Positions 28,134 to 37,555 of a DNA stretch of 64,000 bases are shown piece after piece; position 1 is the first letter of the stretch, and each line of letters opens with the position of its first letter. The stretch covers positions 1 to 64,000 of the forward strand of contig NZ_JTLD01000009.1 of the NCBI RefSeq assembly GCF_000798815.1. Reading direction: 5' to 3'. The notes under the pieces were generated by a model. It saw only the letters and a program-made list of their open reading frames with translations, searched no databases and had not been told where the DNA came from. The DNA comes from Alistipes sp. ZOR0009. Its GTDB lineage: Bacteria; Bacteroidota; Bacteroidia; Bacteroidales; ZOR0009. The translations under genes were made by a program, and so were the position numbers.

Positions 28134-28187
28134 AAGAGGCTTTCATTTTTTCATTAACTTTATGGAATTGAAAGCCTCTTTTTTTAT
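28134..28187 (+). terminator. Terminator after yajC
   Basis: AAGAGGCTTTCA (28134-28145) pairs with TGAAAGCCTCTT (28169-28180), followed by T-run; the loop is long at 23 nt. ybbR-like starts 7 bases after the tail, so read-through is likely. Confidence 0.75.
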
Positions 28188-28193
28188 TGCTAT

Positions 28194-29186
28194 ATGGCAT
28201 TTAAAAGTACAAAACGTTTTATTGATATAATCCTATTAAAAAGGAGAATTCGTATAACTGAAAAGTTTGTCGTTTTTTGCTTTTTTTTAGTTTTTTCAAG
28301 CGCAATTTGGTATCTCAATAAGCTGAGTGGAGATTACGTTATTGATTTGAAATTACCTGTTAAAGTAACCTATACAGATACGGATAAAATCTTGGTTGAT
28401 GAGGGCGAAACATATCTAAAAGTTCAGGTAAAAACCAAAGGATATACCATTTTACGCTATAAATTTAAGACAGCACTGAACCCTGTTCAAATAGATATTG
28501 CGTCTTATCGGCTATTTCGTCAAAGTGGGAGCGGCGACAGGTATTACGTCCTGTCGAATTTCTTAAAGTCAAATCTGGCAACTCAACTTCCCAGCAATAT
28601 TAAAATTGAGAATATAAATCCAGATACGCTATTCTTTAGATTTTCCTCCTCTTATTCTAAGATTGTTCCTATTGTGGCAAGTGCAAAACTCTCTTTTGAG
28701 GATCAGTATATGCAGGTTGGGCATATTCTTATTTCACCCAATCGTGTGAAAATTAGTGGACCAGAAAGCGTTATTCGCAATGTAAAGTACGTAAAAACGG
28801 AACTTATTTCTGGAGAGTTGCTGAATGAATCTATTTCAGGGACTACTGGTTTAGAGGCGCATCCCAATATTCTAATGTCTACAAAGGATGTGCGTTATAC
28901 GGTAGATGTTGCTAAGTATGCGGAATCAACGATACGTTTGCCGATTAAAATGTCGGGTGTAGACTCTAATTCTGTACTGCTAATTCCATCTGTGGCAGAG
29001 TTGACATACCGTGTTGCCCTGAAGGATTATGGAAAAGTTCAGGCATCTCTTTTTAAGCTTACAGTAAAAGGTCTTCCTTCGGGACTTTCCAATTTGGTGA
29101 AGGTAAAGGTGGATACTTTTCCTTATTTTGTGAGCCATATTCGGGTTGACCCTGAATTTGTAGAAGTTTATAATCAAAAGAAATGA
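28194..29186 (+). CDS. YbbR-like domain protein
   Basis: A 330-residue protein with an N-terminal membrane anchor (about 24-44, FVVFCFFLVFSSAIWYLNKL). The following part has repeated YbbR-type beta domains: LKLPVKVTYTDTD, IVPIVASAKLSFEDQY with HILISPNRVKISGPESVI, and STIRLPIKMSG. In other bacteria the protein (CdaR) regulates the diadenylate cyclase CdaA; cdaA is not in the window. It overlaps coaE by 4 bases. Confidence 0.82.
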   Translation: MAFKSTKRFIDIILLKRRIRITEKFVVFCFFLVFSSAIWYLNKLSGDYVIDLKLPVKVTYTDTDKILVDEGETYLKVQVKTKGYTILRYKFKTALNPVQIDIASYRLFRQSGSGDRYYVLSNFLKSNLATQLPSNIKIENINPDTLFFRFSSSYSKIVPIVASAKLSFEDQYMQVGHILISPNRVKISGPESVIRNVKYVKTELISGELLNESISGTTGLEAHPNILMSTKDVRYTVDVAKYAESTIRLPIKMSGVDSNSVLLIPSVAELTYRVALKDYGKVQASLFKLTVKGLPSGLSNLVKVKVDTFPYFVSHIRVDPEFVEVYNQKK

Positions 29187-29773
29187 TTGTAGTTGGATTG
29201 ACAGGAGGGATCGGTTCCGGAAAATCAACGATTAAGCAAGTTTTTGAAATTCTTCATGTTCCAGTCTTTGAGTCAGACAAGGAAGGGCATGCTGTTTTGC
29301 AAGACGCTGGTGTTGTCGCTAAACTTAAAGATGTTTTTGGAGCTGATGTTATATCGCAGAACGGAGAAGTTGATCGGAAGCGATTGGCTTCTATTGTATT
29401 TTCAAATAAGGATCAACTTTCGGTTCTAAATGGGATTATTCATCCAGCCGTTAGAGATAAATTTAAGAGCTGGAAGGATGCTCATTGCCATAGCCCTTAT
29501 GTGATAAATGAGGCTGCGATTCTTTTTGAAAGTGGCCTTAATTTGCATGTTGATTGTAGCATAAATGTGAGTGCACCTGCTGATATTCGCATCGAAAGAG
29601 TTATTTTACGAGATAAAATTGATAAAAAGCAGGTTCTTGATAGAATAGCGAACCAAATGAGTGATGATCAGCGAGAAATGCTGGCAACTTGGACTATTAT
29701 AAACGACGGGAAGTGCCCTGTAATTCCTCAGATTTTAAAAATTGACGGTCAATTAAGAAATAAAATAGAATAG
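29183..29773 (+). CDS. coaE: Dephospho-CoA kinase
   Basis: A 196-residue P-loop kinase performing the last step of coenzyme A synthesis. The Walker [13 protein letters not shown] is at residues 5-16, then [24 protein letters not shown] and the [12 protein letters not shown] lid. ATGA overlap with the ybbR-like gene shows translational coupling. panB, in the same pathway, is elsewhere in the window and not in this operon. Confidence 0.95.
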   Translation: MIVVGLTGGIGSGKSTIKQVFEILHVPVFESDKEGHAVLQDAGVVAKLKDVFGADVISQNGEVDRKRLASIVFSNKDQLSVLNGIIHPAVRDKFKSWKDAHCHSPYVINEAAILFESGLNLHVDCSINVSAPADIRIERVILRDKIDKKQVLDRIANQMSDDQREMLATWTIINDGKCPVIPQILKIDGQLRNKIE

Positions 29774-29775
29774 TT

Positions 29776-30498
29776 ATGCGATTTGGAAAGTGGGTTGGCG
29801 GAAGCATTGGCTGGTGGGTCGGAGGCCCAATTGGTGCCATTATAGGTTTTGCTGTAGGTACTTTTTTTGATAATAGTGAAGTTCGAGTGGGGGCAGAAGG
29901 GTACCAGCCCCAATCTGCCCAGGATGGATTTAAGGTGAGCCTGGTGGTTCTTGTTGCCGCCGTTATGAAGGCCGATGGAGAAGTGAAAAAATCGGAGTTA
30001 GATTTTGTAAAAGATTTTTTTGTTCGAAATTTTGGCGTTGATGCAACTCGTGATGCTATGCTGATGCTTCGCGATGTGCTAAAGCAGGATGTTTCTATAG
30101 ATGATGTGTGCCGCCAAATTGGTCAACATTTGGATTATAATACGCGTCTACAGCTGCTGCACTTTCTTTACGGCATTGGGAAGGCTGATGGAGTTCTTGA
30201 TCAGCGCGAGCTTAGCGTTATTGAGAGAATTGCTTATGCAATGGGAATTTCAGGAGCGGATATGTCTTCAACTAAAGGGATGTACTATGAGGACATAAAC
30301 TCGGCATATGCCGTTCTTGAGGTGTCGAGTACAGCATCTGATGATGAGGTGAAGAAAGCTTACCGTATTGCGGCTGTAAAGTATCACCCCGACAAGGTAG
30401 CGCATCTTGGAGTCGATGTTCAGAAATCGGCCAATGAAAGATTTAGGCAGGTAAATGAAGCTTATGATAAAATTAAGAAAGCCAGAGGTATGGCATAA
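29776..30498 (+). CDS. TerB-DnaJ domain protein (DjlA-like co-chaperone)
   Basis: A 240-residue protein. A Gly-rich hydrophobic N-terminus ([22 protein letters not shown]) may be a membrane hairpin. Residues about 50-165 are a TerB-like helical domain ([36 protein letters not shown]). Residues about 172-238 are a J-domain with the HPD tripeptide in [11 protein letters not shown]. This layout is that of DjlA-type co-chaperones that stimulate DnaK. Starts 2 bases after coaE. Confidence 0.88.
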   Translation: MRFGKWVGGSIGWWVGGPIGAIIGFAVGTFFDNSEVRVGAEGYQPQSAQDGFKVSLVVLVAAVMKADGEVKKSELDFVKDFFVRNFGVDATRDAMLMLRDVLKQDVSIDDVCRQIGQHLDYNTRLQLLHFLYGIGKADGVLDQRELSVIERIAYAMGISGADMSSTKGMYYEDINSAYAVLEVSSTASDDEVKKAYRIAAVKYHPDKVAHLGVDVQKSANERFRQVNEAYDKIKKARGMA

Positions 30499-30543
30499 TT
30501 TTATATATTTGTACGTTACAACAGAAATAAACTAAATAGTAGT

Positions 30544-30966
30544 ATGGATTTAAGGAAGATTTTGGCAGTTGCCGGATATCCAGGTCTTTACCAATTTGTG
30601 GCTCAAGGCCGCAATGGTATTATTGTAGAAAGCCTCGAAGATAAGAAACGATCTAATATTCCTGCTTCGGCAAAGGTTAGTGCCTTAGGGGAAATAGCAA
30701 TTTATACTGATAGCGAAGAAATTGCTCTTCAAGATGTGCTTCTTGCCATAAAGGAGAAAATGGCAGGAGGACCTGCTCTTGATGCGAAAAAAGCGACAAA
30801 TGATCAGCTTAAAAAGGCAATGGAGGAGGTTCTTCCTAGCTATGATCGTGAGCGAGTTTATGCTTCTGATATGAAGAAGTTGTTCCTTTGGTATAATATA
30901 CTTCAAAGTAACGACATGCTTGATTTTGAAGTAGTAGAAGAAACTGAAGAATCTGCTGAAGAATAG
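30544..30966 (+). CDS. DUF5606 protein
   Basis: A 140-residue cytosolic protein starting MDLRKILAVAGYPGLYQFVA, followed by GRNGIIVESLEDKKR and SALGEIAIYTD. This is the DUF5606 family, restricted as far as I know to Bacteroidota; function unknown. The C-terminus is strongly acidic. It ends at a bidirectional terminator shared with lepB. Confidence 0.85.
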   Translation: MDLRKILAVAGYPGLYQFVAQGRNGIIVESLEDKKRSNIPASAKVSALGEIAIYTDSEEIALQDVLLAIKEKMAGGPALDAKKATNDQLKKAMEEVLPSYDRERVYASDMKKLFLWYNILQSNDMLDFEVVEETEESAEE

Positions 30967-30971
30967 TTCTA

Positions 30972-31003
30972 AAAAAAGGCGACCAAATTTGGTCGCCTTT
31001 TTT
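30972..31003. terminator. Bidirectional terminator, perfect palindrome
   Basis: AAAAAAGGCGACCAAA followed directly by its reverse complement, 16-bp arms with no spacer. It separates the convergent DUF5606 and lepB genes. Confidence 0.93.
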
Positions 31004-31011
31004 ATGATTTC

Positions 31012-32361
31012 TTACTTTATTCCGTTAAATATTCGGCTCCATCTAATTCCTCCGAAAAGACCTTTTTGTCCATCGACAGAGAACCAAATGAAGGATGCTT
31101 TTCCAACAATATGATCCTCAGGAACAAACCCCCAGTAGCGAGAGTCTGCCGAGTTATGCCTATTATCACCCATCATGAAAAAGTAGTCCATTTTGAAGGT
31201 GTAAGAGTTAGTCTGCTTCCCATTAATAGTAATGGTCGAACCGTTCACTTCCAGCTTGTTTTTCTCGTAAATCTCAATGATTCTTCTGTATAGCGGTAGG
31301 TTAAGAGATGTCAGTGTAACGGTTGTTCCTTTTTTAGGAATCCAAATTGGACCAAAGTTGTCAACGCTCCACTTGTATCTGGGATCGCTAGGGAAGATAT
31401 CAATGGATACATCATCCTTGCTGCTAATACTTTCTGCGATATAAACGATATTGTCCAGCTTCTTTATTTCCGCTATGTTTTCAAATGTTGTGGTGATGGA
31501 ATAGGTAGAAAGCTGATTTTGATCTATCTGCACATCACCCTGGTTGATGCCTAAATTTTCGAATACAGCAGGGTTGATTTCGGTCCCATTCGTTCTTACG
31601 ATGAATGTGCTTTGTTGTCCTTTTGGGGTATATGCAGGTTTGCTGTTTACGAAAAGCTTACCTTCTTTTACTTGAAGAACATCTCCTGGTATTGCGACGC
31701 AACGCTTTATGTAGTTTTCCTTTTTGTCTACAGGACGTACGATAATGTCGTTATTGCTCCAGATTGCTTCTCTGCCATAGTTTCTAACGAGCTGATAGTA
31801 GCTTGCTTCTTGATGCTGAAGAACAACCGTGTCGCCTTCGGGAAAGTTGAAAACCACAACGTCGTTTCGTTTCACCTCTCCAAATCCAGCCAAACGCTTA
31901 TATGGAAGTTCAATCCACGTAAGGAAGGATTTTTTCATGCTGTTGGTAAAAGGCAGTGAGTGGTGGACGAAAGGGAAGGAGATCGGCGTGTTGGGGACTC
32001 TTGGACCGTAAGCTGTTTTGCTTACAAAAAGATAATCACCAACTAATAGGGTCTTTTCCATTGATGGGGACGGAATAACGTAGGCCTCAATGAAAAAAAT
32101 ACGAATGATAGATGCCGCAATCACCGCAAAAATGATTGCATCAACCCATTCGATTACAGCATTTTTTTTGCCGCTTTGTTTGTAGTTGCGAGGCTTCCAG
32201 AATGTCCAGTTCACCTTTTTGGTGATGTACATGTCGTAGATGATGGCGACTCCAATGATCAGCCAAAAGTTCTGAAGCCAAATTAAAAATAGCAAGTAGG
32301 CTAGCGTTATATAGCCAAACTTAAACCATTTATTCGAAAGAATTTCTTTGATTTTGTTCAT
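31012..32361 (-). CDS. lepB: Signal peptidase I
   Basis: A 449-residue inner-membrane serine protease that removes signal peptides. Two hydrophobic N-terminal segments (about 16-45) and another at 73-92 precede the catalytic box IPSPSMEKTLLVGD with Ser100. The catalytic Lys219 is in NYIKRCVAIPGD. The late box MGDNRHNSADSRYWGFVPE follows. It is longer than the E. coli enzyme, with a large insertion between boxes C and E. dapB lies 14 bases upstream on the same strand. Confidence 0.94.
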   Translation of the reverse strand: MNKIKEILSNKWFKFGYITLAYLLFLIWLQNFWLIIGVAIIYDMYITKKVNWTFWKPRNYKQSGKKNAVIEWVDAIIFAVIAASIIRIFFIEAYVIPSPSMEKTLLVGDYLFVSKTAYGPRVPNTPISFPFVHHSLPFTNSMKKSFLTWIELPYKRLAGFGEVKRNDVVVFNFPEGDTVVLQHQEASYYQLVRNYGREAIWSNNDIIVRPVDKKENYIKRCVAIPGDVLQVKEGKLFVNSKPAYTPKGQQSTFIVRTNGTEINPAVFENLGINQGDVQIDQNQLSTYSITTTFENIAEIKKLDNIVYIAESISSKDDVSIDIFPSDPRYKWSVDNFGPIWIPKKGTTVTLTSLNLPLYRRIIEIYEKNKLEVNGSTITINGKQTNSYTFKMDYFFMMGDNRHNSADSRYWGFVPEDHIVGKASFIWFSVDGQKGLFGGIRWSRIFNGIK

Positions 32362-32375
32362 TCAGAGTGATTGAA

Positions 32376-33092
32376 TTACAGTGTAAGTAAATCGTTCATT
32401 GTGTGTATTCCTTTTTTGCCCACTAGGTATTCTGCCGCAAGTACAGCACCTAGGGCAAAGCCTTGCCTGCTTTTTGCGTCGTGAGTAAGGGTTATGGTAT
32501 CTACAGGAGAGTTGTATGTCACGGTATGAATGCCTGGAATGTCTCCTTTTCGTATAGAGATAATTCCCAACTTACTATCATCAGTTGTAGATTCGTTAAC
32601 CCATCCAGTTTTTTGTGGGTATTCTTTTAAAATATGCTCAGCAAGGGTGATGGCAGTGCCACTAGGAGCGTCCAATTTCTGGTTGTGGTGCCACTCTTCC
32701 ATTTCAACGGAGTAATCCTTCAATTTGGCCATGATTTTGGCTAGATACTCGTTTACGTGGAAGAATATGTTTACTCCAAGGCTAAAGTTTGAAGCGTAGA
32801 ATAAACCTCCGTTATTTTGTGTTACGAATGCTTCCATCTCTGGGAGCCTGTCTAGCCAACCTGTAGAGCCACAAACAAGAGGGACTCCAGCCAATGTGCT
32901 CGCTTTGATGTTTTCTATGGCAGAATGAGGGGTGGTAAACTCTATGGCAACATCGGCGGCTTTAAATTTTTCCGACTTAATATCCGGCTGGTTGTCCTTG
33001 TCAATAATAAGTATGATCTGGTGCCCTCTGTCGAGCAATATTTTTTCTATTTCGTGGCCCATTTTGCCATACCCGATAAGCGCTACCTTCAT
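32376..33092 (-). CDS. dapB: 4-hydroxy-tetrahydrodipicolinate reductase
   Basis: A 238-residue enzyme of the diaminopimelate/lysine pathway. The NAD(P)-binding N-terminus ALIGYGKMGHEIE, the FTTPHSAIEN loop, GSTGW and the substrate-binding HHNQKLDAPSGTA motif (catalytic His pair and Lys) are all present. Its promoter box lies at 33142-33149, and lepB follows in the same transcript. Confidence 0.95.
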   Translation of the reverse strand: MKVALIGYGKMGHEIEKILLDRGHQIILIIDKDNQPDIKSEKFKAADVAIEFTTPHSAIENIKASTLAGVPLVCGSTGWLDRLPEMEAFVTQNNGGLFYASNFSLGVNIFFHVNEYLAKIMAKLKDYSVEMEEWHHNQKLDAPSGTAITLAEHILKEYPQKTGWVNESTTDDSKLGIISIRKGDIPGIHTVTYNSPVDTITLTHDAKSRQGFALGAVLAAEYLVGKKGIHTMNDLLTL

Positions 33093-33141
33093 TCTCGTAA
33101 TCTATTGTTCTTGTTAACGAAATTATTTGACTTTTATTGCC

Positions 33142-33149
33142 CAAATATA
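33142..33149 (-). promoter_or_regulatory. -7 promoter box for dapB-lepB
   Basis: On the minus strand the sequence reads TATATTTG, a full match to TAnnTTTG, about 50 bases before the dapB start. No clear -33 TTTG. Confidence 0.55.
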
Positions 33150-33213
33150 CTAAAGTACAGCCTACTTTTCTTGTTTGCGATGAAGCTTTTCGATAAAATA
33201 TCACCTGCAGAAA

Positions 33214-33241
33214 TAAAAAAAGGAGATCTATCGATCTCCTT
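33214..33241 (-). terminator. Terminator of the thrS-infC-rpmI-rplT operon
   Basis: AGGAGATC and GATCTCCT form an 8-bp stem with a 4-nt loop; on the minus strand it is followed by a run of T. Confidence 0.88.
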
Positions 33242-33261
33242 CTTCCTATTTAGTTTTAACT

Positions 33262-33606
33262 CTATTTCAAAGTTGCAACGATAGCATCGAATGCAGTTGG
33301 GTGATTTAGAGCTAGGTCGGCTAAAACCTTACGGTTTAGAGCAACACCACTTTTCTTAATCTTACCCATGAATTCAGAGTAGCTGAATCCGTGCGCACGA
33401 GCTGCTGCATTAATTCTCACGATCCAAAGTGCGCGGAAGCTGCGTTTTTTGTTCTTTCTATCGCGGTATGCATAGGTTTGACCCTTTTCCCACGAGTTCT
33501 TGGCAACTGTCCAAACATTTTTTCTTGCACCAAATTGACCTTTGGTACGCTTTAAGATTTTCTTTCTTCTAGCTCTTGAAGCTACGGAATTGACTGATCT
33601 TGGCAT
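33262..33606 (-). CDS. rplT: 50S ribosomal protein L20
   Basis: A 114-residue protein starting [18 protein letters not shown], with the typical basic N-terminal helix and the C-terminal globular half ([20 protein letters not shown]). It binds 23S rRNA early in 50S assembly. It is the last gene of the classic infC-rpmI-rplT order and ends at an intrinsic terminator. Confidence 0.98.
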   Translation of the reverse strand: MPRSVNSVASRARRKKILKRTKGQFGARKNVWTVAKNSWEKGQTYAYRDRKNKKRSFRALWIVRINAAARAHGFSYSEFMGKIKKSGVALNRKVLADLALNHPTAFDAIVATLK

Positions 33607-33688
33607 AGTAATAAATGTTTACGAATTTATAGCGGTCGATTTAACGACTCTTTGGGGGCTATTTCATTCGGTTTGTTAATAAAAAACC

Positions 33689-33883
33689 TTATAGTACAAG
33701 CAGAAGCTTGATGTTGTTCATATCAGCAGGGTGAACCAAGCTAATGTGAGTAAGGTTGCGTTTGCGCTTAGTGTCCTTCTTTGTAAGAATGTGACGCTTG
33801 AAAGCATGCTTTCTTTTGATCTTGCCAGTGCCAGTGATTTGGAATCGCTTCTTGGCACCAGCGTTGGTTTTCATTTTTGGCAT
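33689..33883 (-). CDS. rpmI: 50S ribosomal protein L35
   Basis: A 64-residue basic protein with [20 protein letters not shown] and the [12 protein letters not shown] motif, standard for L35. It lies between infC and rplT. Confidence 0.97.
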   Translation of the reverse strand: MPKMKTNAGAKKRFQITGTGKIKRKHAFKRHILTKKDTKRKRNLTHISLVHPADMNNIKLLLVL

Positions 33884-33919
33884 GAGAACTAACTATTAAA
33901 GTGTTAAAACTAAAAATCT

Positions 33920-34498
33920 TTATTTTTTCTTTGCCGCTTTGGGAGCCATAAACATAATCATACGTTTACCCTCAAGTTTAGGTAGCTGTTCTACCTTTCC
34001 TAGGTCTTCGAGCTCTTGCGCAAAACGAAGAAGCAGGATTTCCCCTTGTTCCTTAAACAGGATGGAGCGTCCTTTAAAGAATACGTAGGCTTTAACTTTA
34101 GACCCTTCTTTAAGGAAGTTTTCGGCATGCTTTAGTTTGAAGTTAAAGTCATGATCGTCGGTGTTAGGACCGAATCGAATCTCCTTAACTACCACTTTTG
34201 CCGCTTTCGCCTTTATCTCTTTTTGCTTCTTTTTTTGTTGATACAAAAACTTTTGGTAGTCGATAATACGACATACCGGTGGATCTGCATTAGGTGTAAT
34301 CTCAACCAAATCCAACTCCTGCTCATCTGCCATTCTGCGTGCATCGGCAATTGAGAAGACACCGGGGGTCTCAATATTATCGCCAACGAGGCGAACCTGC
34401 CTTGCAGTTATTGCTTCGTTGATGCGTAAGCCATCATCTTTGTCCTTGCCATGCTGAGGCTTAAGAGGGCTTCTTCCTGGTTTTTGTAATGCGCTAAT
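33920..34498 (-). CDS. infC: Translation initiation factor IF-3, ATT start codon
   Basis: IF-3 of 192 residues. The first ATG (34333) would remove most of the N-terminal domain; in-frame upstream codons read [20 protein letters not shown], the conserved IF-3 N-terminus. No ATG, GTG or TTG gives a proper start. An ATT at 34498 is preceded by AGGAGA eight bases away, the start codon known for infC in many bacteria. There it lets IF-3 repress its own translation. The C-terminal domain carries [20 protein letters not shown]. It lies 27 bases after thrS. Confidence 0.92.
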   Translation of the reverse strand: MSALQKPGRSPLKPQHGKDKDDGLRINEAITARQVRLVGDNIETPGVFSIADARRMADEQELDLVEITPNADPPVCRIIDYQKFLYQQKKKQKEIKAKAAKVVVKEIRFGPNTDDHDFNFKLKHAENFLKEGSKVKAYVFFKGRSILFKEQGEILLLRFAQELEDLGKVEQLPKLEGKRMIMFMAPKAAKKK

Positions 34499-34525
34499 AG
34501 CTTTATCTCCTATTTTTAGTTACAA

Positions 34526-36463
34526 TTAATTGGCAATCTGGCTTTCAACCTCTGATGTAATAAGCGACGTGAATTCTTCTATCGTCATTACACCCTTGTC
34601 GCCTTCGCCTTGCTTACGTACGGCTACGGTACCGGTTTCCGCTTCCTTTTCGCCAACGATAAGTAGGTAAGGGATACGCTTCAATTCGTTGTCGCGAATC
34701 TTCTTGCCAATCTTCTCGTTACGGTCATCTAAAACGGCGCGAATATCGGAATTATTTAGCAAATTTAAAACATTTTCCGCGTATTCGTTATACTTTTCGC
34801 TAATTGGTAGAATTACGGCCTGCTCGGGTGTTAGCCAGAGAGGGAATTTACCTCCTGTATGCTCAAGTAAAACGGCCACAAAACGTTCCATTGATCCAAA
34901 TGGAGCGCGGTGAATCATAATTGGGCGGTGACGTTTATCGTCGCTTCCGATGTATTCTAGGTCAAAGCGTTCTGGTAGGTTGTAGTCAACCTGGATGGTT
35001 CCCAACTGCCATTTACGTCCAATAGCATCTTTTACCATGAAGTCTAACTTTGGACCGTAGAATGCAGCTTCTCCGTATTCCACTACAGTGTTTAAGCCTT
35101 TTTCGGATGCCGCTTCAATGATTGCCTGCTCTGCTTTCTCCCAATTTTCGTCGGTGCCAATATACTTTTCACGATTAACCTTGTCGCGTAAAGATATTTG
35201 CGCGGTGTAATCTTTGAAATCAAGCGTTTTGAAGATGTATAGAACGATGTCAATAACCTTCATAAACTCATCCTTTAGCTGATCGGGACGACAGAAAAGG
35301 TGGGCATCATCTTGGGTAAAGCCACGTACTCTAGTCAAACCGTGTAGTTCGCCACTTTGTTCGTAGCGGTAAACGGTTCCGAACTCGGCCAAGCGAAGAG
35401 GTAGATCCTTGTACGAACGAGGACGCGCCTTGTAGATTTCGCAGTGGTGAGGACAGTTCATCGGCTTAAGAAGAAATTCTTCTGTTTCATCTGGTGTATG
35501 GATTGGTTGGAACGAGTCCTTACCATATTTTGCATAGTGGCCAGATGTTACGTAAAGCTCTTTTTGACCTATATGTGGGGTAATTACCTGCTGGTAACCA
35601 TGCTTTTTTTGTAGTACCTTAAGGAAATTCTCTAGGCGAGCACGAAGATCGGCTCCTTTGGGTAACCATAGAGGTAGGCCTTGTCCAACTCGTTGAGAGA
35701 AGGTAAATAGTTCCAACTCCTTACCCAGCTTCCGGTGATCGCGTTTTTTTGCCTCTTCGAGTAGCACAAGATATTCATCAAGCTGCTTCTTTTGAGGGAA
35801 GGAGATGCCGTATATACGGGTAAGCATCTTGTTCTTTTCGTTTCCACGCCAGTAAGCACCCGCAATGCTGGTAAGCTTAATTGCCTTGATCGAACCTGTG
35901 TCTGGAAGGTGTGGTCCACGACAAAGGTCGGTGAAGTTTCCTTGGGTGTAGAAGGTGATGGTTCCGTCCTGTAGGTCTCTAATTAGCTCTACTTTGTAAG
36001 GATCTCCCTTCTCTGTATATGTATTTAAGGCTTCCTCTTTAGATACTTCTTTGCGAACATAGGGTGATTTGGTTCTTGCCAACTCGAGCATCTTGTTCTC
36101 TATTTTAACAAGATCAGCTTCTACAAGAGGCTGTCCATTTAGATCGATATCGTAGTAAAAGCCATTCTCGATGCTTGGTCCAATTCCTAGTTTAACGCCT
36201 GGATATATTGCTTCTAGCGCCTCTGCCATAAGGTGGGCCGAGGAGTGCCAAAAGGCATTTTTCCCTTCCGTATCATCCCACTTGTGGAGCTTCAAGGTTG
36301 CGTCCGTCGTTATTGGGCGCGTCAAGTCCCAAACTTGACCATTAACGGTTGCCGCTAGTACATCTTGAGCCAGTCGAGGGCTAATAGACTTAGCAATATC
36401 CAAGCTGGAGCTTCCTTCGGGATATTCCTTTACGCTATTGTCTGGAAAGGTAATTTTAATCAT
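34526..36463 (-). CDS. thrS: Threonyl-tRNA synthetase
   Basis: A 645-residue class II synthetase: TGS domain (1-60), second additional editing domain with [11 protein letters not shown] (about 72-82), catalytic core with [25 protein letters not shown] and [16 protein letters not shown], and the anticodon-binding C-terminal domain ([20 protein letters not shown]). It charges tRNA-Thr. First gene of thrS-infC-rpmI-rplT. Confidence 0.98.
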   Translation of the reverse strand: MIKITFPDNSVKEYPEGSSSLDIAKSISPRLAQDVLAATVNGQVWDLTRPITTDATLKLHKWDDTEGKNAFWHSSAHLMAEALEAIYPGVKLGIGPSIENGFYYDIDLNGQPLVEADLVKIENKMLELARTKSPYVRKEVSKEEALNTYTEKGDPYKVELIRDLQDGTITFYTQGNFTDLCRGPHLPDTGSIKAIKLTSIAGAYWRGNEKNKMLTRIYGISFPQKKQLDEYLVLLEEAKKRDHRKLGKELELFTFSQRVGQGLPLWLPKGADLRARLENFLKVLQKKHGYQQVITPHIGQKELYVTSGHYAKYGKDSFQPIHTPDETEEFLLKPMNCPHHCEIYKARPRSYKDLPLRLAEFGTVYRYEQSGELHGLTRVRGFTQDDAHLFCRPDQLKDEFMKVIDIVLYIFKTLDFKDYTAQISLRDKVNREKYIGTDENWEKAEQAIIEAASEKGLNTVVEYGEAAFYGPKLDFMVKDAIGRKWQLGTIQVDYNLPERFDLEYIGSDDKRHRPIMIHRAPFGSMERFVAVLLEHTGGKFPLWLTPEQAVILPISEKYNEYAENVLNLLNNSDIRAVLDDRNEKIGKKIRDNELKRIPYLLIVGEKEAETGTVAVRKQGEGDKGVMTIEEFTSLITSEVESQIAN

Positions 36464-36767
36464 ACTGTTTGTAACATTTACACTTTTGAACTTACAAATA
36501 TATTCGATTTTTGCCTTGTTTAAAGATTAATCTGCCTTTTATTCTACCCATTTGCTCCGAAATATCGTCAATTTATCCGATTGAAGAGAAGGCTGAGCAT
36601 GTTGGATGGAGTAAGCACGTCAAAAATAGTGCCTATAAGCGACATGTAAGACTGCTTTTGTCCTTGAACGATCGTTTTTTGTAAAATATAGGAAACTAAA
36701 GTGCTATATAACTTAGTATCGTTCAACGGAGAGCTAATGCTCGCTTTTTTGTCTATCTGCCGCGTGT
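36464..36767. other. Intergenic region upstream of thrS
   Basis: About 300 bases. Apart from the thrS promoter box I see no gene; short open frames overlap the neighbouring membrane-protein gene out of frame. No T-box-like or attenuator structure was recognised by eye. Confidence 0.45.
36495..36502 (-). promoter_or_regulatory. -7 promoter box for thrS
   Basis: On the minus strand the sequence reads TATATTTG, matching TAnnTTTG, 32 bases before the thrS start. Confidence 0.6.
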
Positions 36768-37334
36768 TTAGTTTTGTTCGTTGGGAATTCCTTGTAGGGA
36801 AATCTCCTCCGCTTCTTTTGCGTGCAGAGCTAGCCAAATAAAGTAGATTAGCATCGTGTAAAAAAGCACGTTTGCTACCTGGCTAAAGAATTTGGCAACT
36901 GCGGTGGCTGCTAAAACAACTAAAAGTGAGGTGATAATCTTTGATAACACCCAGAGAACTTTTAGATAATCGAGTGTTTGCTTTTGTACCTTGCCCTTAA
37001 ACCACGAGGTGTAAATCCATATAATGGTTGCCAATCCAATGATTTTTAGGGAAAAAGCTATCCAAAGAATGGGGATGACAAAAATGAGGTAGGTTAGGAG
37101 GTATCCAATGGTGGTAAGCAATGCCGCAATACCGATTGTCGCTATTTTTTTTGTTTGGAAAAGCAGCGAGCCGTTTACTACAATCAGAAGAATTCCGCCT
37201 ATTTCTGCCATCCGCATCGAATAATCTAGCACAAACTTTCCCCATGTAAGGTTGGTGAAAAATTGTAGGATTGTTCCTAAAACAGCCAAAATCAACGATG
37301 TAATGGTAAAATAAAGTAGCGGTTTGAATTTCAT
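36768..37334 (-). CDS. Multi-span membrane protein of unknown function
   Basis: A 188-residue protein with five or six membrane segments (for example LLYFTITSLILAVLGTILQFF, IGGILLIVVNGSLLF, IGIAALLTTIGYLLTYLIFVI, ITSLLVVLAATAVAKFF, VLFYTMLIYFIWLALHA). The C-terminal tail is short and acidic. No family recognised. It sits alone between thrS and the divergent acyl-CoA synthetase gene. Confidence 0.65.
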   Translation of the reverse strand: MKFKPLLYFTITSLILAVLGTILQFFTNLTWGKFVLDYSMRMAEIGGILLIVVNGSLLFQTKKIATIGIAALLTTIGYLLTYLIFVIPILWIAFSLKIIGLATIIWIYTSWFKGKVQKQTLDYLKVLWVLSKIITSLLVVLAATAVAKFFSQVANVLFYTMLIYFIWLALHAKEAEEISLQGIPNEQN

Positions 37335-37555
37335 TCTGTAAGTAGATTTAGGGTTGCTAATAAAGCGATTTTTGCTAAAGATTGGTTCGTTAATTCAAAT
37401 TAAAATTACTTTTACAGGTTCGTTTTTTGAAATAGAGCGTGTTAGTCTAAGTTCGGTTACCAACCTCTACTTAGATTGCCGATTTCTGTCAACAAAGATC
37501 GAGAAGTTGGCTATTGTTGAATCATAAAATATTTGTGCAACCGTAAAAGTACCAT

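Noticed and set aside
34333-34335. ATG at 34333 as the infC start
   Set aside because: It would delete the conserved N-terminal domain encoded in frame upstream; ATT at 34498 with a good ribosome binding site fits better.
36568-36837. Minus-strand reading frame of 89 residues
   Set aside because: Overlaps the 3' end of the membrane protein gene in another frame and has no family resemblance or start context.
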